From assembly GCA_947631815.1 (NCBI GenBank), contig CANRMT010000006.1, positions 1 to 48,978 on the forward strand: a DNA stretch of 48,978 nucleotides. The letters are read 5' to 3'. Positions 1-8,684 of the stretch are shown here, in pieces. The stretch is from an uncultured Eisenbergiella sp. Its GTDB lineage: Bacteria; Bacillota; Clostridia; Lachnospirales; Lachnospiraceae. Below the pieces are notes generated by a model, which had not been told where the DNA came from, searched no databases, and worked only from the letters and a program-made list of their open reading frames with translations. A program made the position numbers and the translations under genes. Numbering within the stretch: position 1 is the first letter of the stretch; every line of letters begins with the position of its first letter.

Positions 1-620
1 TCGATTTTCCGTTTCCAGTCGGCGGAGAGCGGGCGGGACGAGCGCACGCTGCTGATGGCATCGCTCATGACCGCGTAATTGAGCAAGGTTCCCACGCTGT
101 CGCTGTGGTAGGTCACGGCCCGGTCCTCGGCGATCCCGAAATGGCGCGCCGTCTCCACGGCGTCGATATTGGCTCCCAGGAAGAGGAATTCCCAGCCGTA
201 TTTCGTTTTCTGCCGTTCGATCATTTCTTTTACCTCGTCGCTGGAATAGACGCGGCTGGCGTTTTCCATGCCGTCCGTGGTGATGATGAACAGCGTATGC
301 TCCGGCACGTCCTCGGGCCGGGCGTATTTGTGGATGTTTCCGATGTGGCGGATCGCTCCGCCAATGGCGTCCAGCAGGGCCGTACAGCCCCTTACGGAAT
401 AATCCTTATCCGTGAGCGGGGCGATGTTCCGGATCTCCACTCGGTCATGCAGGACTTCGGTTTCGTGGTCGAAGAGGATCGTGGAGACCAGCGCATCTCC
501 CGCTTCTTTTTTCTGCTTTTCGATCATGGAATTGAAGCCGCCGATGGTGTCGGCCTCCAGTCCGTTCATGGAGCCGCTGCGGTCGAGAATGAATACGAGT
601 TCTGTCAGGTTTTTCTTCAT
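1..620 (-). CDS. VWA domain protein (3' end outside window)
   Basis: The reading frame on the minus strand opens with ATG at 620, preceded by AAAGGAGG, and runs off the left edge, so the C-terminus is missing (about 206 residues visible). It begins as a cytoplasmic von Willebrand A domain with no signal peptide: the metal-ion-dependent adhesion site DRSGS is at residues 13-17, followed by a conserved Thr in a GCTALLDAIG stretch and an Asp in TTDGMEN. VWA domains bind a divalent metal and mediate protein-protein contacts. The partner is not visible, because the next gene downstream is outside the window. The family assignment is secure; the role is unknown. Confidence 0.85.
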   Translation of the reverse strand, partial: MKKNLTELVFILDRSGSMNGLEADTIGGFNSMIEKQKKEAGDALVSTILFDHETEVLHDRVEIRNIAPLTDKDYSVRGCTALLDAIGGAIRHIGNIHKYARPEDVPEHTLFIITTDGMENASRVYSSDEVKEMIERQKTKYGWEFLFLGANIDAVETARHFGIAEDRAVTYHSDSVGTLLNYAVMSDAISSVRSSRPLSADWKRKI

Positions 621-794
621 GGTGTGTGCCTCCTTTGAGATGGGAAAACGGGCAGGGTCTGTGCGTCCGTCCTGTTTTCCGGAATAAAATATGGCTGTCA
701 GGTTTTACCCTACAGCCATATCATACGGCACGGCAGTGCCCGTTTGGTCACCTCGCAGGAGACATTTTCAGATCTTCATCCGCTCAAAGCGCGG

Positions 795-1934
795 TCACGC
801 GCCCAGCAGGTTCTGGTCAAAGGCGAACAGCGCTTCGTTGATCTCGAATATGTTATAGTTTCCTTTGCTGATAAAATATTCAACGATGATATCGAAACGG
901 CTGCTGTGGGACAGGGCGAACCCGGCCTTCATCAGCATATCTTTCGTTTCCTCCAGCGGAAGCTCCAGCGCGATGGCGAACGCCAGGACGGTGGGCTTGC
1001 TGGGTCGGTAAAGCCTGTCGTTCCGGATCTTGGAAAACAGCTTGCGGTCGATGTTGGCCTTCTTGTAGCACTGGGCGTCGGTCATGCCGCGCTCGTCGAT
1101 CTTGCGCAGCAGCATTTCGGAAAAGCTCTCGTCGATCCGGCGCAGCGCCTCCTCCAGGGAGGCCGCTGCCCCAAAATGCGGGGCCAGCGCGGAGGCGGGC
1201 TCCGGAAACAGCGCGGCTCCGCCCGCGACGGTCCGGGAACCTGGAAACGGTTTGGCGGCGGGAGCGGCCTTCGGCGTATCGGAGATCTTGGAAGGCTTTT
1301 CCTTTGGAAACGGTGCGGCGGCATCCTCCTCCGTCGGTTTGAAGGAGTACGACTGTTCCGCCTGCAGGATACGGCTTCTCTGCACCTCCCGGCTGTCCTC
1401 ATGGGCCGCCGCGTAGTGATCGTCGATATAGGATTCGATTGACCGGAACAGCCTTTCCCCGATCTGGAAGGAAGCCTTATCGAAGATGACCAGATAAACG
1501 GTCATCTCGTGATCGGAAAGGAAATCGCTGATCGTATCGACGGCGACGCGCAGCGCCTTGTCCTTCGGATAGCCGTAGACGCCGGAGGAGATCAGCGGAA
1601 AGGCCACGGTCTCACACCGATGCGCCTCGGCGGCGGAAAGGGATGTCCGATAGCAGGAGATCAGTTTCTGACGCTCGCCGAACAGACCGCCGCGCCAGAT
1701 CGGTCCCACGGTATGGATCACATATCTGCAGGGCAGACGGTACGCTCCGGTGACCTTTGCTTCGCCGGTCCTGCAGCCGTTCAGCGTCCTGCATTCGGCC
1801 AGCAGTCCGGGCCCTGCGGCCCTGTGGATCGCGCCGTCAACACCGCCGCCGCCCAGCAGCGTTTCGTTGGCCGCATTGACGATGGCGTCCACTTTCATTT
1901 GGGTGATGTCGTTTCTCACGATATGAAGAGGCAT
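795..1934 (-). CDS. Macrodomain protein with C-terminal helical/HTH-like domain
   Basis: 379 residues. Residues 1-165 are an ADP-ribose-binding macrodomain with the signature [18 protein letters not shown] (21-38) and a second loop SSGVYGYP; this family removes ADP-ribose or hydrolyses O-acetyl-ADP-ribose. A Pro/Ala-rich linker (about 200-265) leads to a helical C-terminal domain with an XRE-like pattern ([20 protein letters not shown]), followed by a helical tail. The start ATG has GAGGGGGA about 8 nt upstream. The combination suggests a macrodomain attached to a nucleic-acid- or protein-binding module. The macrodomain is clear; the HTH reading of the C-terminus is an inference from spacing of hydrophobic residues. 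Confidence 0.82.
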   Translation of the reverse strand: MPLHIVRNDITQMKVDAIVNAANETLLGGGGVDGAIHRAAGPGLLAECRTLNGCRTGEAKVTGAYRLPCRYVIHTVGPIWRGGLFGERQKLISCYRTSLSAAEAHRCETVAFPLISSGVYGYPKDKALRVAVDTISDFLSDHEMTVYLVIFDKASFQIGERLFRSIESYIDDHYAAAHEDSREVQRSRILQAEQSYSFKPTEEDAAAPFPKEKPSKISDTPKAAPAAKPFPGSRTVAGGAALFPEPASALAPHFGAAASLEEALRRIDESFSEMLLRKIDERGMTDAQCYKKANIDRKLFSKIRNDRLYRPSKPTVLAFAIALELPLEETKDMLMKAGFALSHSSRFDIIVEYFISKGNYNIFEINEALFAFDQNLLGA

Positions 1935-2116
1935 TGTTTTTCCCCCTCGCGGCTGTGCGCGCTTTCATGTGCGCCGGTTTCGTTCATGCGGCCTGCGCTG
2001 CCCGCGGTGTCTCTGTGCGGCCGGGCTTGTTCCCGCATATGAGATGCGTCTTTGCGTGGGCCGCGGCGTATTTCCGTGCGGCGGCGACGGTTCTCATGCG
2101 GCCGCGTCAGCCGGTC

Positions 2117-2647
2117 TTATCTGTCGGCCAGTTTTTCCGGTTCCGGATAATCGACGCCGAAGGTTTCCACGGTCACGCTCTTCATGCGCTGTGCCGTTCT
2201 GGGCCGGTCGGACCAGTCGGTGGGGGTCTCGGCGATGGCGTTCACCACGTCCATGCCTTCCGTCACCTTGCCGAAAGCGGCATATTCCCCGTCCAGATGG
2301 GGCGCGTCCTGATGCATGATAAAAAACTGGCTGCCCGCGGAATCGGGGATCATGGTGCGCGCCATGGAGAGGACGCCCGCGGTGTGCTTTAAGCTGTTGG
2401 GGAATCCGTTGGAGGAAAACTCGCCCTTGATGCAGTAGCCGGGGCCGCCGGTACCGTTGCCCAGAGGATCGCCGCCCTGGATCATGAAGCCGCGGATGAC
2501 GCGGTGAAAAATAACGCCGTCATAGAATTTCCGGTTGATCAGGCTGATGAAGTTCCTGACGGACTGAGGTGCGGTTTCCGGGTAGAGCTCGGCCTTGATG
2601 ACGCTGCCGTTTTCCATTGTGATCGTGACGATTGGATTCTGTGCCAT
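2117..2647 (-). CDS. Cyclophilin-type peptidyl-prolyl isomerase
   Basis: 176 residues, the normal size for a bacterial single-domain cyclophilin. Cis-trans isomerisation of X-Pro bonds is indicated by the catalytic FHRV (47-50), the GFMIQGGDP motif (53-61, Gln57) and GSQFFI (105-110). There is no signal peptide, so it should act in the cytoplasm as a folding catalyst. ATG at 2647 is preceded by AAAGGAA at good spacing. It stands alone between the macrodomain gene and the divergent acetyltransferase gene. The family is very secure. Confidence 0.95.
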   Translation of the reverse strand: MAQNPIVTITMENGSVIKAELYPETAPQSVRNFISLINRKFYDGVIFHRVIRGFMIQGGDPLGNGTGGPGYCIKGEFSSNGFPNSLKHTAGVLSMARTMIPDSAGSQFFIMHQDAPHLDGEYAAFGKVTEGMDVVNAIAETPTDWSDRPRTAQRMKSVTVETFGVDYPEPEKLADR

Positions 2648-2895
2648 AGAAATTTCCTTTCTCTGTAAAAATGGATGACGATGATATCGGTGCGCCGCCG
2701 GTCCGTCTGCGGATACCGGCGCGTTTCTCTCTGATATTGTAATCGAAAAAGCGCCCGCCGTAAAGCGGGAAATGTGAAAAAGACCGGCGGCCTGAAAACT
2801 GCGGGGCGCGCTGCGGATGTTGAAAATCCGGTCCGCCGGATGTATATTAAAAACGATGAAGCATTTCTGCCATTTCCGAAGGTGAGGAGCGAAGA

Positions 2896-4062
2896 TTGAA
2901 GAGGGAGATCAAAATAGCGGATCAGGATTTCCCGGCGGAGCGCCGCGGAAGCGTCTGGCTGACGGACGAGCCGCAGACGGCCCTTTCGCTGCACGGGGCC
3001 GGGGCGTGTGTGCTGTTTCTGCTGACGCCGGAAAATGAGGGGGCGCAGGTCCCGGAGATCGAATGGTGCGTGCAGGTAAATGAAGCTTCCGCAGAGTTGA
3101 AAACGGAAGAGGAGCGGGATGCGCTGGGGCTTTCGGAGGATTTTCTGCGGAAGGTCTGGCAGCGTCACGCCGGGCTGCCCTGGCGGATCGCGGAAACGAA
3201 ACGGCTGCGGCTGCGGGAGCTGACGGCCGCGGACGCGGATACCGTGCGGAAGCTGTGCGCGGGGGAGGAAGGATTTCTGTTCGGCGCGGATATGCCGGAC
3301 GCCTGCCGGGATTTTTCCGCGAAGGAGCGCCTGGAGGAATATATCCGCTGTATGTACGGGTTTTACGGCTTCGGCCTTTGGGCGGCAGAGCGGCGAGGGC
3401 CCGCTGGGGAGACAGAAGAGGCTGACAGGGAGACGGAGAAAGCGGACGGAGTGACGGGGGAAGCTGACAGGGAGCCGGAGAGAGCCGACGGAGTGTCGAA
3501 GAGATTCGGTGATAGAGTGCCGGAGAAACCCGATGCCGGAATGGTACACCCCGGCCCCGTGATCGGCCTGGCCGGGCTGCAGATGCGGGAAGGCCGGGAG
3601 GAGCCGGAGTTGGGCTTCTGTATCGTGCCCGCCTTCCGGGGACAGGGCTATGCGCTGGAGGCATGCGCGGCCGCGCTCAGATATGGCTTTGAGGAGCTGG
3701 AGCTGCCCGCTGTGCGGGCGGTGGTGCGCCGGGACAACGAGGCCTCCCTGCGGCTGTGCAAACGGCTGGGATTTGTGCCCGCAGAAGCCGGGGCCGCGCC
3801 GGACGGGGGCGGGGATCGGACTGTCGAGACCGCGTCGGACGGGAGCGGGCATCGGACTGCCGGGGCCGCGCCGGACGGGAGCGGGCATCGGACGGCCGCA
3901 GCTGTGCCGGTCGGAGATGAGGGGCAGGCCGCGCCGGACCGCATTCCGCCCCGAGACAAAGAAACAGCCGCGGCCCTGCCGGACCGGGATCCGGCGGAGC
4001 TGCGGCTGACAAAGGACATGTGGGAAAGCACAGATCTGGGAAGGCGGACGTCTGCCGTTTAA
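2896..4062 (+). CDS. GNAT N-acetyltransferase with internal tandem repeats
   Basis: 388 residues from a TTG start, chosen because GGTGAGGAG lies 6 nt upstream. The acetyl-CoA-binding signature VPAFRGQGYALEA (about residues 243-255) and the following RRDNEASLRLCKRLGF are typical of GNAT transferases of the RimJ/RimL kind; the substrate is unknown. The domain is interrupted: after RLEEYIRCMYGFYGFGLW comes an acidic stretch with two 14-residue repeats (EADRETEKADGVTG type), and after the last strand come three 12-residue repeats (AGAAPDGSGHRT type) and a Pro/Ala tail. The gene overlaps the convergent epimerase gene by 4 nt. An intact fold is expected, with the repeats forming loops. Confidence 0.8.
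   Translation: MKREIKIADQDFPAERRGSVWLTDEPQTALSLHGAGACVLFLLTPENEGAQVPEIEWCVQVNEASAELKTEEERDALGLSEDFLRKVWQRHAGLPWRIAETKRLRLRELTAADADTVRKLCAGEEGFLFGADMPDACRDFSAKERLEEYIRCMYGFYGFGLWAAERRGPAGETEEADRETEKADGVTGEADREPERADGVSKRFGDRVPEKPDAGMVHPGPVIGLAGLQMREGREEPELGFCIVPAFRGQGYALEACAAALRYGFEELELPAVRAVVRRDNEASLRLCKRLGFVPAEAGAAPDGGGDRTVETASDGSGHRTAGAAPDGSGHRTAAAVPVGDEGQAAPDRIPPRDKETAAALPDRDPAELRLTKDMWESTDLGRRTSAV
3418..3501 (+). repeat. Two 42-bp in-frame tandem repeats in the GNAT gene
   Basis: Units at 3418-3459 and 3460-3501 encode EADRETEKADGVTG and EADREPERADGVSK. The length is a multiple of three, so the frame is kept. They fall in a loop between GNAT strands and lengthen the protein without breaking it. 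Confidence 0.8.
3787..3894 (+). repeat. Three 36-bp in-frame tandem repeats in the GNAT gene
   Basis: Units 3787-3822, 3823-3858 and 3859-3894 encode 12-residue copies AGAAPDGGGDRT, VETASDGSGHRT and AGAAPDGSGHRT, followed by a decayed copy. They are very GC-rich and lie just after the last recognisable GNAT strand. Unit number could vary by slippage. Confidence 0.88.
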
Positions 4063-5084
4063 AGGGCCGCGTTCTTCACCTTCTCCAGCGCTTCCTCCTG
4101 CGCGGCGATGACCCGGTCGCACCAGGCGTCGAATTCCGGATCCTCTGTCTGGCATTCTGGGTGGGAGAGCACATAGTCCACCGCCTCCTTCACGCCCTGG
4201 TCGAAACGGATCCCGGCAAAAAATCCGGGAACCAGCCGTTTCAGCTTGCGGCTGCAGAAGACGACGCTGTGGGTCTTGTCGCCCAGCAGGCCGTCCCCGC
4301 CGTCATAATAGCAGGAGGCCGCGAGGAACGCGGAGGAAACATAGAAGGGATGCAGGGTCACGCCCAGGGCCCGCGCCGCGGCCTGGTAGATCTGGTTCCA
4401 GGTCAGCGTTTCGTCGCCGATGATCTGTACCGCTTCTCCGATGGCGTGCAGATTTCCCATCAGGCCGATGAAGCCTTTGGCGAAGTCCCGGCTGTGGGTC
4501 AGGGTCCAGAGCGAGGTGCCGTCCCCGTGGATGAGGACCGGTTTCCCCTCCAGCATCCGTTTCAGGACCTGGTAGCTGCCGTTCCTTCCGTGAAGGCCCA
4601 GCGGCACGCTGCGCTCACAGTAGGTATGGCTGGGGCGCACGATGGTGACGGGGAAGCCCTCTTCCCGGTACAGCTTCATCAGGTATTCCTCTCCGGCGAT
4701 CTTGTTCCTGGAATATTCCCAATAGGGATTGGACAGGGGCGTGCCCTCGTCGATCCGGTAGTCGGACAGCGGTTTCTGATAGGCGGAGGCGGAGCTGATG
4801 TAGATGAACTGGTTTGTTTTCCCTTTAAAAAGCCGGTAGTCCCGTTCCAGCTGGGACGGTACGAAGGCGATGAAGTCCGCCACCACATCGAAATGCTCTC
4901 CGGCCAGCAGCTCGGCCGCCCGCGCTTCGTCGTTGATGTCGGCTATGAGAAAATGCGCGCCCTCCGGAAGCTCGGCGTTGCGGCTGCCCCGGTTCAGGAG
5001 CCAGAGTTCGTGTCCCTCTTCGATCAGTCTGCGGGAAATGGCGGTGCTGATGGTCCCGGTCCCGCCGATGAACAGTGCTTTCAT
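4059..5084 (-). CDS. NAD(P)-dependent SDR epimerase/dehydratase
   Basis: 341 residues. The N-terminal Rossmann motif is GGTGTIS (residues 7-13) after KALFI, followed by LLNRGS at the second strand; the active-site YSRNK (YxxxK) follows a serine-rich SSASAY strand. This is the extended SDR family acting on nucleotide sugars or related NAD(P)-bound substrates; the exact substrate cannot be read. An ATG exists further upstream at 5216, but the ATG at 5084 has a perfect AAAGGAGGTC box and fits the family N-terminus, so it is preferred. A related paralogue lies at 34609-35523. Confidence 0.88.
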   Translation of the reverse strand: MKALFIGGTGTISTAISRRLIEEGHELWLLNRGSRNAELPEGAHFLIADINDEARAAELLAGEHFDVVADFIAFVPSQLERDYRLFKGKTNQFIYISSASAYQKPLSDYRIDEGTPLSNPYWEYSRNKIAGEEYLMKLYREEGFPVTIVRPSHTYCERSVPLGLHGRNGSYQVLKRMLEGKPVLIHGDGTSLWTLTHSRDFAKGFIGLMGNLHAIGEAVQIIGDETLTWNQIYQAAARALGVTLHPFYVSSAFLAASCYYDGGDGLLGDKTHSVVFCSRKLKRLVPGFFAGIRFDQGVKEAVDYVLSHPECQTEDPEFDAWCDRVIAAQEEALEKVKNAAL

Positions 5085-5186
5085 GAGAAAGACCTCCTTT
5101 TCTGACAGCGGGGAATCCTTCCCCTGCTGTCTCTGAAAATAAATGATCTGAACAGCGTGTATTCCTGTACGGATAATGATGATCAC

Positions 5187-5216
5187 AGTATACGCCCTGT
5201 ACGGAATGTCTGTCAA
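5187..5216 (-). promoter_or_regulatory. Sigma-A promoter for the epimerase gene
   Basis: Reading the minus strand, TTGACA (5216-5211) and TATACT (5192-5187) are separated by 18 nt, about 100 nt upstream of the epimerase start codon. Confidence 0.6.
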
Positions 5217-5390
5217 CGGTGCGGGTATCGCAGGAAGAGGCAGACCCGCCGGACGTTTGGCCTTTTTGGCTGCCGGGGTGAGAACGGGATCGGCTGCCAG
5301 GGCCTCTCAGGCAGTGAGGAAGCGCGGAGCGCTGCGGGAACCGGCAATTTTAACTTCGATGTTAAAAAAGCGGATTTGCTCAAAAAAACA

Positions 5391-5419
5391 TTGAAGGATC
5401 CGACAAAAAAATGTATAAT
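5391..5419 (+). promoter_or_regulatory. Sigma-A promoter for the GH88/GH105 gene
   Basis: TTGAAG (5391-5396) and TATAAT (5414-5419) are separated by exactly 17 nt, about 100 nt upstream of the start codon. Confidence 0.65.
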
Positions 5420-5521
5420 CATATTGAAATTTCGGTAAATGTCTACAATTATTTCCGCATTTCCCGGCGGCTCCGGGATTGACGGGACGGTACAAGAAAA
5501 GGAAAAGGTGGTGGAGCTTTT

Positions 5522-6643
5522 ATGAAAGTGAACGAGAAAGAACTCAGGACAAAGCTGGAGCTGGTCATCCACAAGCTGATGAATCTGGGCGGCCCCGAGG
5601 ACGAGAACAAGCTGGCGGAGGGCGGCGAGGCCATCGGCTTTTTCAAGCGGGATTTCGGCATTAAGGAATGGGACTGGCCGCAGGGCGTGGGGCTGTACGG
5701 CCTGCTGAAGATCATGCAGACGGAGAAGAACGACAAGTATGTTCCTTTCCTGAAGGACTGGTTCAACGACAACATCGACGCCGGACTTCCGTCCCGCAAC
5801 ATCAACACCACGACGCCGCTGCTGACGCTGACGGAACTGAACGAGAAGCTGAAGGACGAGCGCTTCGAGGCGCTCTGCCTGGATTGGGCGGACTGGCTGA
5901 TGACCTGCATCCCCCGCACGAAGGAGGGCGGTTTTCAGCATGTGACCAGCGCCAACGGAGACCGGCAGGGCGTGAGGCTCAATGAGAACGAAATGTGGAT
6001 CGACACCCTGTTCATGACGGTGCTCTTCCTCAATAAGATGGGGCAGAAGTACGGCCGTCAGGATTGGATCAACGAGAGCATCCATCAGGTGCTGATGCAT
6101 ATCAAATATCTCTACGACAAGAAGACCGGCCTGTTCTTCCACGGCTGGACCTTCAAGGGGAACAACAACTTCGGCGGCATCTTCTGGTGCCGCGGCAACA
6201 GCTGGTTCACGCTGGGCATCCTCGACTATGTGGAGATGTTCAAAAACACGCTGAATCCCGCGGTCAAGACGATCATCCTCGACACCTATAAGGCGCAGGT
6301 GAGCAGGCTGAAGGAGCTCCAGGCCGAGAGCGGGCTGTGGCATACGGTCCTCACCGACGCGGACAGCTATGAGGAGGTTTCCGGCTCCGCCGCCATCACG
6401 GCGGGCATTCTCAAGGGCATCCGCATGGGCATCCTGGGGGATGAATACCTGGAATGCGCGGAGCGCGCCATCGGCGGCATCCTGAAGAATATCGACGGGG
6501 ACGGCACGGTCCTGAACGTCTCCGGCGGCACGGGCATGGGCATGGATGCGGACCACTACAAGAACATTCTGATCGCGCCGATGGCCTACGGACAGTCGCT
6601 GACCATCCTGGCGCTGGCGGAGGCGCTGAACTTCGTCGAATAA
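5522..6643 (+). CDS. GH88/GH105-type unsaturated glycuronyl hydrolase
   Basis: 373 residues, the size of YteR/RhiN-type enzymes, which hydrolyse the unsaturated uronic acid left on oligosaccharides after polysaccharide lyase action. Diagnostic stretches are DWPQGVGLYG (51-60), NEMWIDTLFM (156-165, with the candidate catalytic Asp161), FHGWTF, and IFWCRGNSWF. There is no signal peptide, so it acts on imported oligosaccharides in the cytoplasm. It has its own promoter and terminator and no lyase or sugar transporter nearby, so its substrate (rhamnogalacturonan or another glycuronan) cannot be assigned from context. Confidence 0.9.
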   Translation: MKVNEKELRTKLELVIHKLMNLGGPEDENKLAEGGEAIGFFKRDFGIKEWDWPQGVGLYGLLKIMQTEKNDKYVPFLKDWFNDNIDAGLPSRNINTTTPLLTLTELNEKLKDERFEALCLDWADWLMTCIPRTKEGGFQHVTSANGDRQGVRLNENEMWIDTLFMTVLFLNKMGQKYGRQDWINESIHQVLMHIKYLYDKKTGLFFHGWTFKGNNNFGGIFWCRGNSWFTLGILDYVEMFKNTLNPAVKTIILDTYKAQVSRLKELQAESGLWHTVLTDADSYEEVSGSAAITAGILKGIRMGILGDEYLECAERAIGGILKNIDGDGTVLNVSGGTGMGMDADHYKNILIAPMAYGQSLTILALAEALNFVE

Positions 6644-6654
6644 GTGATGTGAGG

Positions 6655-6683
6655 GGAACCGGCACCTATGGGGTGTCGGTTCC
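6655..6683. terminator. Bidirectional hairpin between convergent genes
   Basis: GGAACCGGCACC (6655-6666) pairs with GGTGTCGGTTCC (6672-6683) around a five-base loop. It follows the GH88/GH105 stop and includes part of the anti-sigma stop codon on the other strand. The T-run is weak, so termination efficiency is uncertain. Confidence 0.6.
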
Positions 6684-7760
6684 TTCGGCGTTTGGATAGC
6701 CCTTCCGCAGCCCCAGCATGACCTCCTGGCCGATCCGGCTGATGCAGTAGTCCGCCTTGTGGTCGTAATCGATGATCTGCAGCAGCTCTTCGTCGGTGAG
6801 TTCCGCTTCCGGCATATAATAGGTGCTGTCCGCGGTGCAGAGCGCGACGCCGGTCCCGGCGTATTCCTCCGGCGCGTGAATGATCGGGATCTCCGGTTCG
6901 ATATAGAGCCCTTCTTCCTCATATTGTGTCTCCAGGGCGTCATACCGGGACTGTTCGCTTTCGGTAAGGGGTCTGCTGCGGCTGCCGCTGGTGGGCATGG
7001 GGTTGTCGAACATGTTCAGGTAGATCTCCGACACCCGTTCATCGCTCAGCTGCGCCATACGGCTTTCCCAGCCGTCCCCGGAAAGGATCTGCGCCTGATT
7101 CAGCTGGTAAATGCTGTAATCCACCCGATGATGGAAATCCATGATCTCCAGCAGCTCCTCGTCGGTGAGTGCCCGGTCCGGCAGATAGAGCTTCCGGGCG
7201 GAAGGATCCAGGAACACACCCTCTCCGCCGTAGGGTTCGCCTTCGTCCAGACAGGCCAGCGCGGCCTGCGGGAACAGTCCGTTGTTTTCGTACTGCGGCA
7301 GCAGCGTATCGTAGCGGGTCTGCTCCTCCGCCGTAAACGGGCGGTTGGACTCCGTAGCCTCTCCGGCCAGGGCGGTTTCATAGTAGGTTTCTATCTCTTC
7401 GGCGTCCATTTCCTCCATCCGCTGCCGGTACAGGCGGATCCCCTCTGCGGCCAGGACCGTGGCTCCCGCGGCCAGGAAGCATGCCAGAAGAACGGCGGCC
7501 GCCCGGGAGAAGCGGAACGCGTGCTGTCCCGATCTGCTCCGGAGAGACTTTTTATCGGATGTCCCGGGAGAAGGGACTGTTTTTTGGAAACCTGCTGTCC
7601 GATGCCTTCCGGCCTTCTGCGCTGCCGCAGCGGGCTGCCCGCAGTCTTGGAGCTTATTCTCTCTTATCCGGACTTTTTCCGGTTCCAGGGAATCCAGCGC
7701 CGTCAGCACGGCTTCATGTACGACGTCCGGGACCTCACGGAATATTTCGTCTCTGTTCAT
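6666..7760 (-). CDS. Membrane anti-sigma-like protein with duplicated outer domain
   Basis: 364 residues. The first 80 residues are cytoplasmic and polar; one membrane span (about 86-104, AAAVLLACFLAAGATVLAAE) follows. The outer part contains two copies of one module: RPFTAEEQTRYDTLLPQYE ... LYLPDRALTDEELLEIMDF and RPLTESEQSRYDALETQYE ... YYMPEAELTDEELLQIIDY. Its ATG overlaps the stop of the sigma-factor gene (ATGA), so the two are translationally coupled. By position and topology it should hold the sigma factor at the membrane until an envelope signal arrives. No recognised anti-sigma zinc-binding motif is visible, so the role is inferred from context. Confidence 0.72.
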   Translation of the reverse strand: MNRDEIFREVPDVVHEAVLTALDSLEPEKVRIRENKLQDCGQPAAAAQKAGRHRTAGFQKTVPSPGTSDKKSLRSRSGQHAFRFSRAAAVLLACFLAAGATVLAAEGIRLYRQRMEEMDAEEIETYYETALAGEATESNRPFTAEEQTRYDTLLPQYENNGLFPQAALACLDEGEPYGGEGVFLDPSARKLYLPDRALTDEELLEIMDFHHRVDYSIYQLNQAQILSGDGWESRMAQLSDERVSEIYLNMFDNPMPTSGSRSRPLTESEQSRYDALETQYEEEGLYIEPEIPIIHAPEEYAGTGVALCTADSTYYMPEAELTDEELLQIIDYDHKADYCISRIGQEVMLGLRKGYPNAEGTDTP

Positions 7761-8281
7761 CTTGCGCTTCTCCTTCCTTTTGCCTTTTCTTCTATTTTCG
7801 TTTTGTCGGTTTCTTTTTCCAGCATCGCTCTCAGTTTCCTTTTTCCGCGGAGAATGCGGCTTTTCACGTTGGCCTCCGTCAGCCCCAGGATCTCGCCGGT
7901 CTCCTTCTGGGAATACCCCTCGATCACATGCAGGACGATGGGAAGCCGGTATTTTTCCTCCAGACGCGCCAGCGCCAGCAGTGCCTCCGATTCGCCGCGC
8001 ACCTCCTCCGCTGCGGCCGCGTCCCATCCCGGATATTCGTCCAGCGGGACATGGTGCGGGCTGGTCCGGAACAACTGATAGCATTCGTTGACCACGATCC
8101 GGGTCAGCCACGGGCGGAAGCGGGCGTCGTCCCGCAGGGTATCCAGCTTCTGCCAGGCCTTCAGGATGCCGTTCTGCAGGGCGTCCGCGCAGTCCTCGTC
8201 ATTGCGCAGGATCGATTTCGCCACATGGTACAGGGCGCTTTCCAGGTTCAGGACCTGTTCGCCAAACTGTTCTCGGTTCAT
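7757..8281 (-). CDS. ECF-family RNA polymerase sigma factor
   Basis: 174 residues. Region 2 is LYHVAKSILRNDEDCADALQNGILKAWQKL with the core-binding RPWLTRIVVNECYQLFR; region 4 is LEEKYRLPIVLHVIEGYSQKETGEILGLTEANVKSRILRGKRKLR, a standard sigma-70 HTH. Regions 1.2 and 3 are absent, as expected for an ECF factor. ATG at 8281 has AAAGGA upstream; an upstream in-frame extension has no ribosome site and was not used. It is co-transcribed with the membrane protein gene downstream (4-nt overlap), and an ECF-like promoter lies upstream, suggesting autoregulation. Confidence 0.93.
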   Translation of the reverse strand: MNREQFGEQVLNLESALYHVAKSILRNDEDCADALQNGILKAWQKLDTLRDDARFRPWLTRIVVNECYQLFRTSPHHVPLDEYPGWDAAAAEEVRGESEALLALARLEEKYRLPIVLHVIEGYSQKETGEILGLTEANVKSRILRGKRKLRAMLEKETDKTKIEEKAKGRRSAR

Positions 8282-8409
8282 TTTGCAAAAGAATTCCTTT
8301 CGTCGTCTGTTTCGGCCGTGTCCCTTCGTATGCCAAGGGACATGTCCTGTATTCGTTCTGTGCGGCTGTATCTGCCGCCCGATCGCTCCGGCCGGGGATC
8401 TGATCATAA

Positions 8410-8436
8410 GATGATCCTCGCGGGGCATTCGTTGCA
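8410..8436 (-). promoter_or_regulatory. Candidate ECF-type autoregulated promoter
   Basis: Minus strand: TGCAAC (8436-8431), 15 nt spacer, ATCATC (8415-8410). The AAC-type -35 and short TC-containing -10 resemble ECF promoters of Firmicutes. The element is about 130 nt upstream of the sigma-factor gene, where an autoregulated promoter would be expected. Confidence 0.4.
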
Positions 8437-8600
8437 CTTTTCGGCAAAAAAACTTCTTTTTTCTCCGTATATCAGACCGCTGGGAAAAGCGGGAAAAAAG
8501 ACCGCGCGGGAGAGCGGCCCGGACGGCGTCCCGAAAGGTGATAAAACTTTAATTTTTGCATAATTTTAACAAGAAAGTGTTCCGGGCACAAAGGGAAATA

Positions 8601-8609
8601 TGTTATACT
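8601..8609 (+). promoter_or_regulatory. Extended -10 promoter for the DUF1538-PII operon
   Basis: TGTTATACT at 8601-8609 is an extended -10 element; no good -35 is seen. It lies 75 nt upstream of the start codon. Confidence 0.5.
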
Positions 8610-8623
8610 GAAAAAAAGTCTGA

Positions 8624-8662
8624 ACCCCGGACGGCGGGGGAGAAGGACGCAGTGTCCGGGGT
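8624..8662 (+). promoter_or_regulatory. Leader hairpin before the DUF1538 gene
   Basis: ACCCCGGAC (8624-8632) is complementary to GTCCGGGGT (8654-8662), with a 21-nt loop, ending 8 nt before the GGAGGAG ribosome site. It could influence translation or mRNA stability; it has no T-run. Confidence 0.5.
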
Positions 8663-8684
8663 GTTCTGTGGGAGGAGTATGACC

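Larger units (their letters stand above)
5085..5521. other. Divergent intergenic region, 437 nt
   Basis: The region separates the epimerase (minus) and GH88/GH105 (plus) genes and holds a promoter for each (5187-5216 and 5391-5419). Between 5217 and 5390 I see no gene, RNA structure or repeat. Confidence 0.6.
8282..8684. other. Divergent intergenic region, 403 nt
   Basis: It contains the candidate ECF promoter on the minus strand (8410-8436) and, on the plus strand, an extended -10 promoter and leader hairpin for the DUF1538 gene. I see no further coding sequence in it. Confidence 0.6.

Noticed and set aside
1935..2116. A structured RNA or palindrome between the macrodomain and cyclophilin genes
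   Set aside because: Only short CATGCGGCC repeats are visible; no extended pairing or match to the E1-E4 core.
5085..5216. Longer N-terminus for the epimerase from ATG 5216
   Set aside because: No ribosome site, spans the likely promoter, and would push the Rossmann motif far from the N-terminus.
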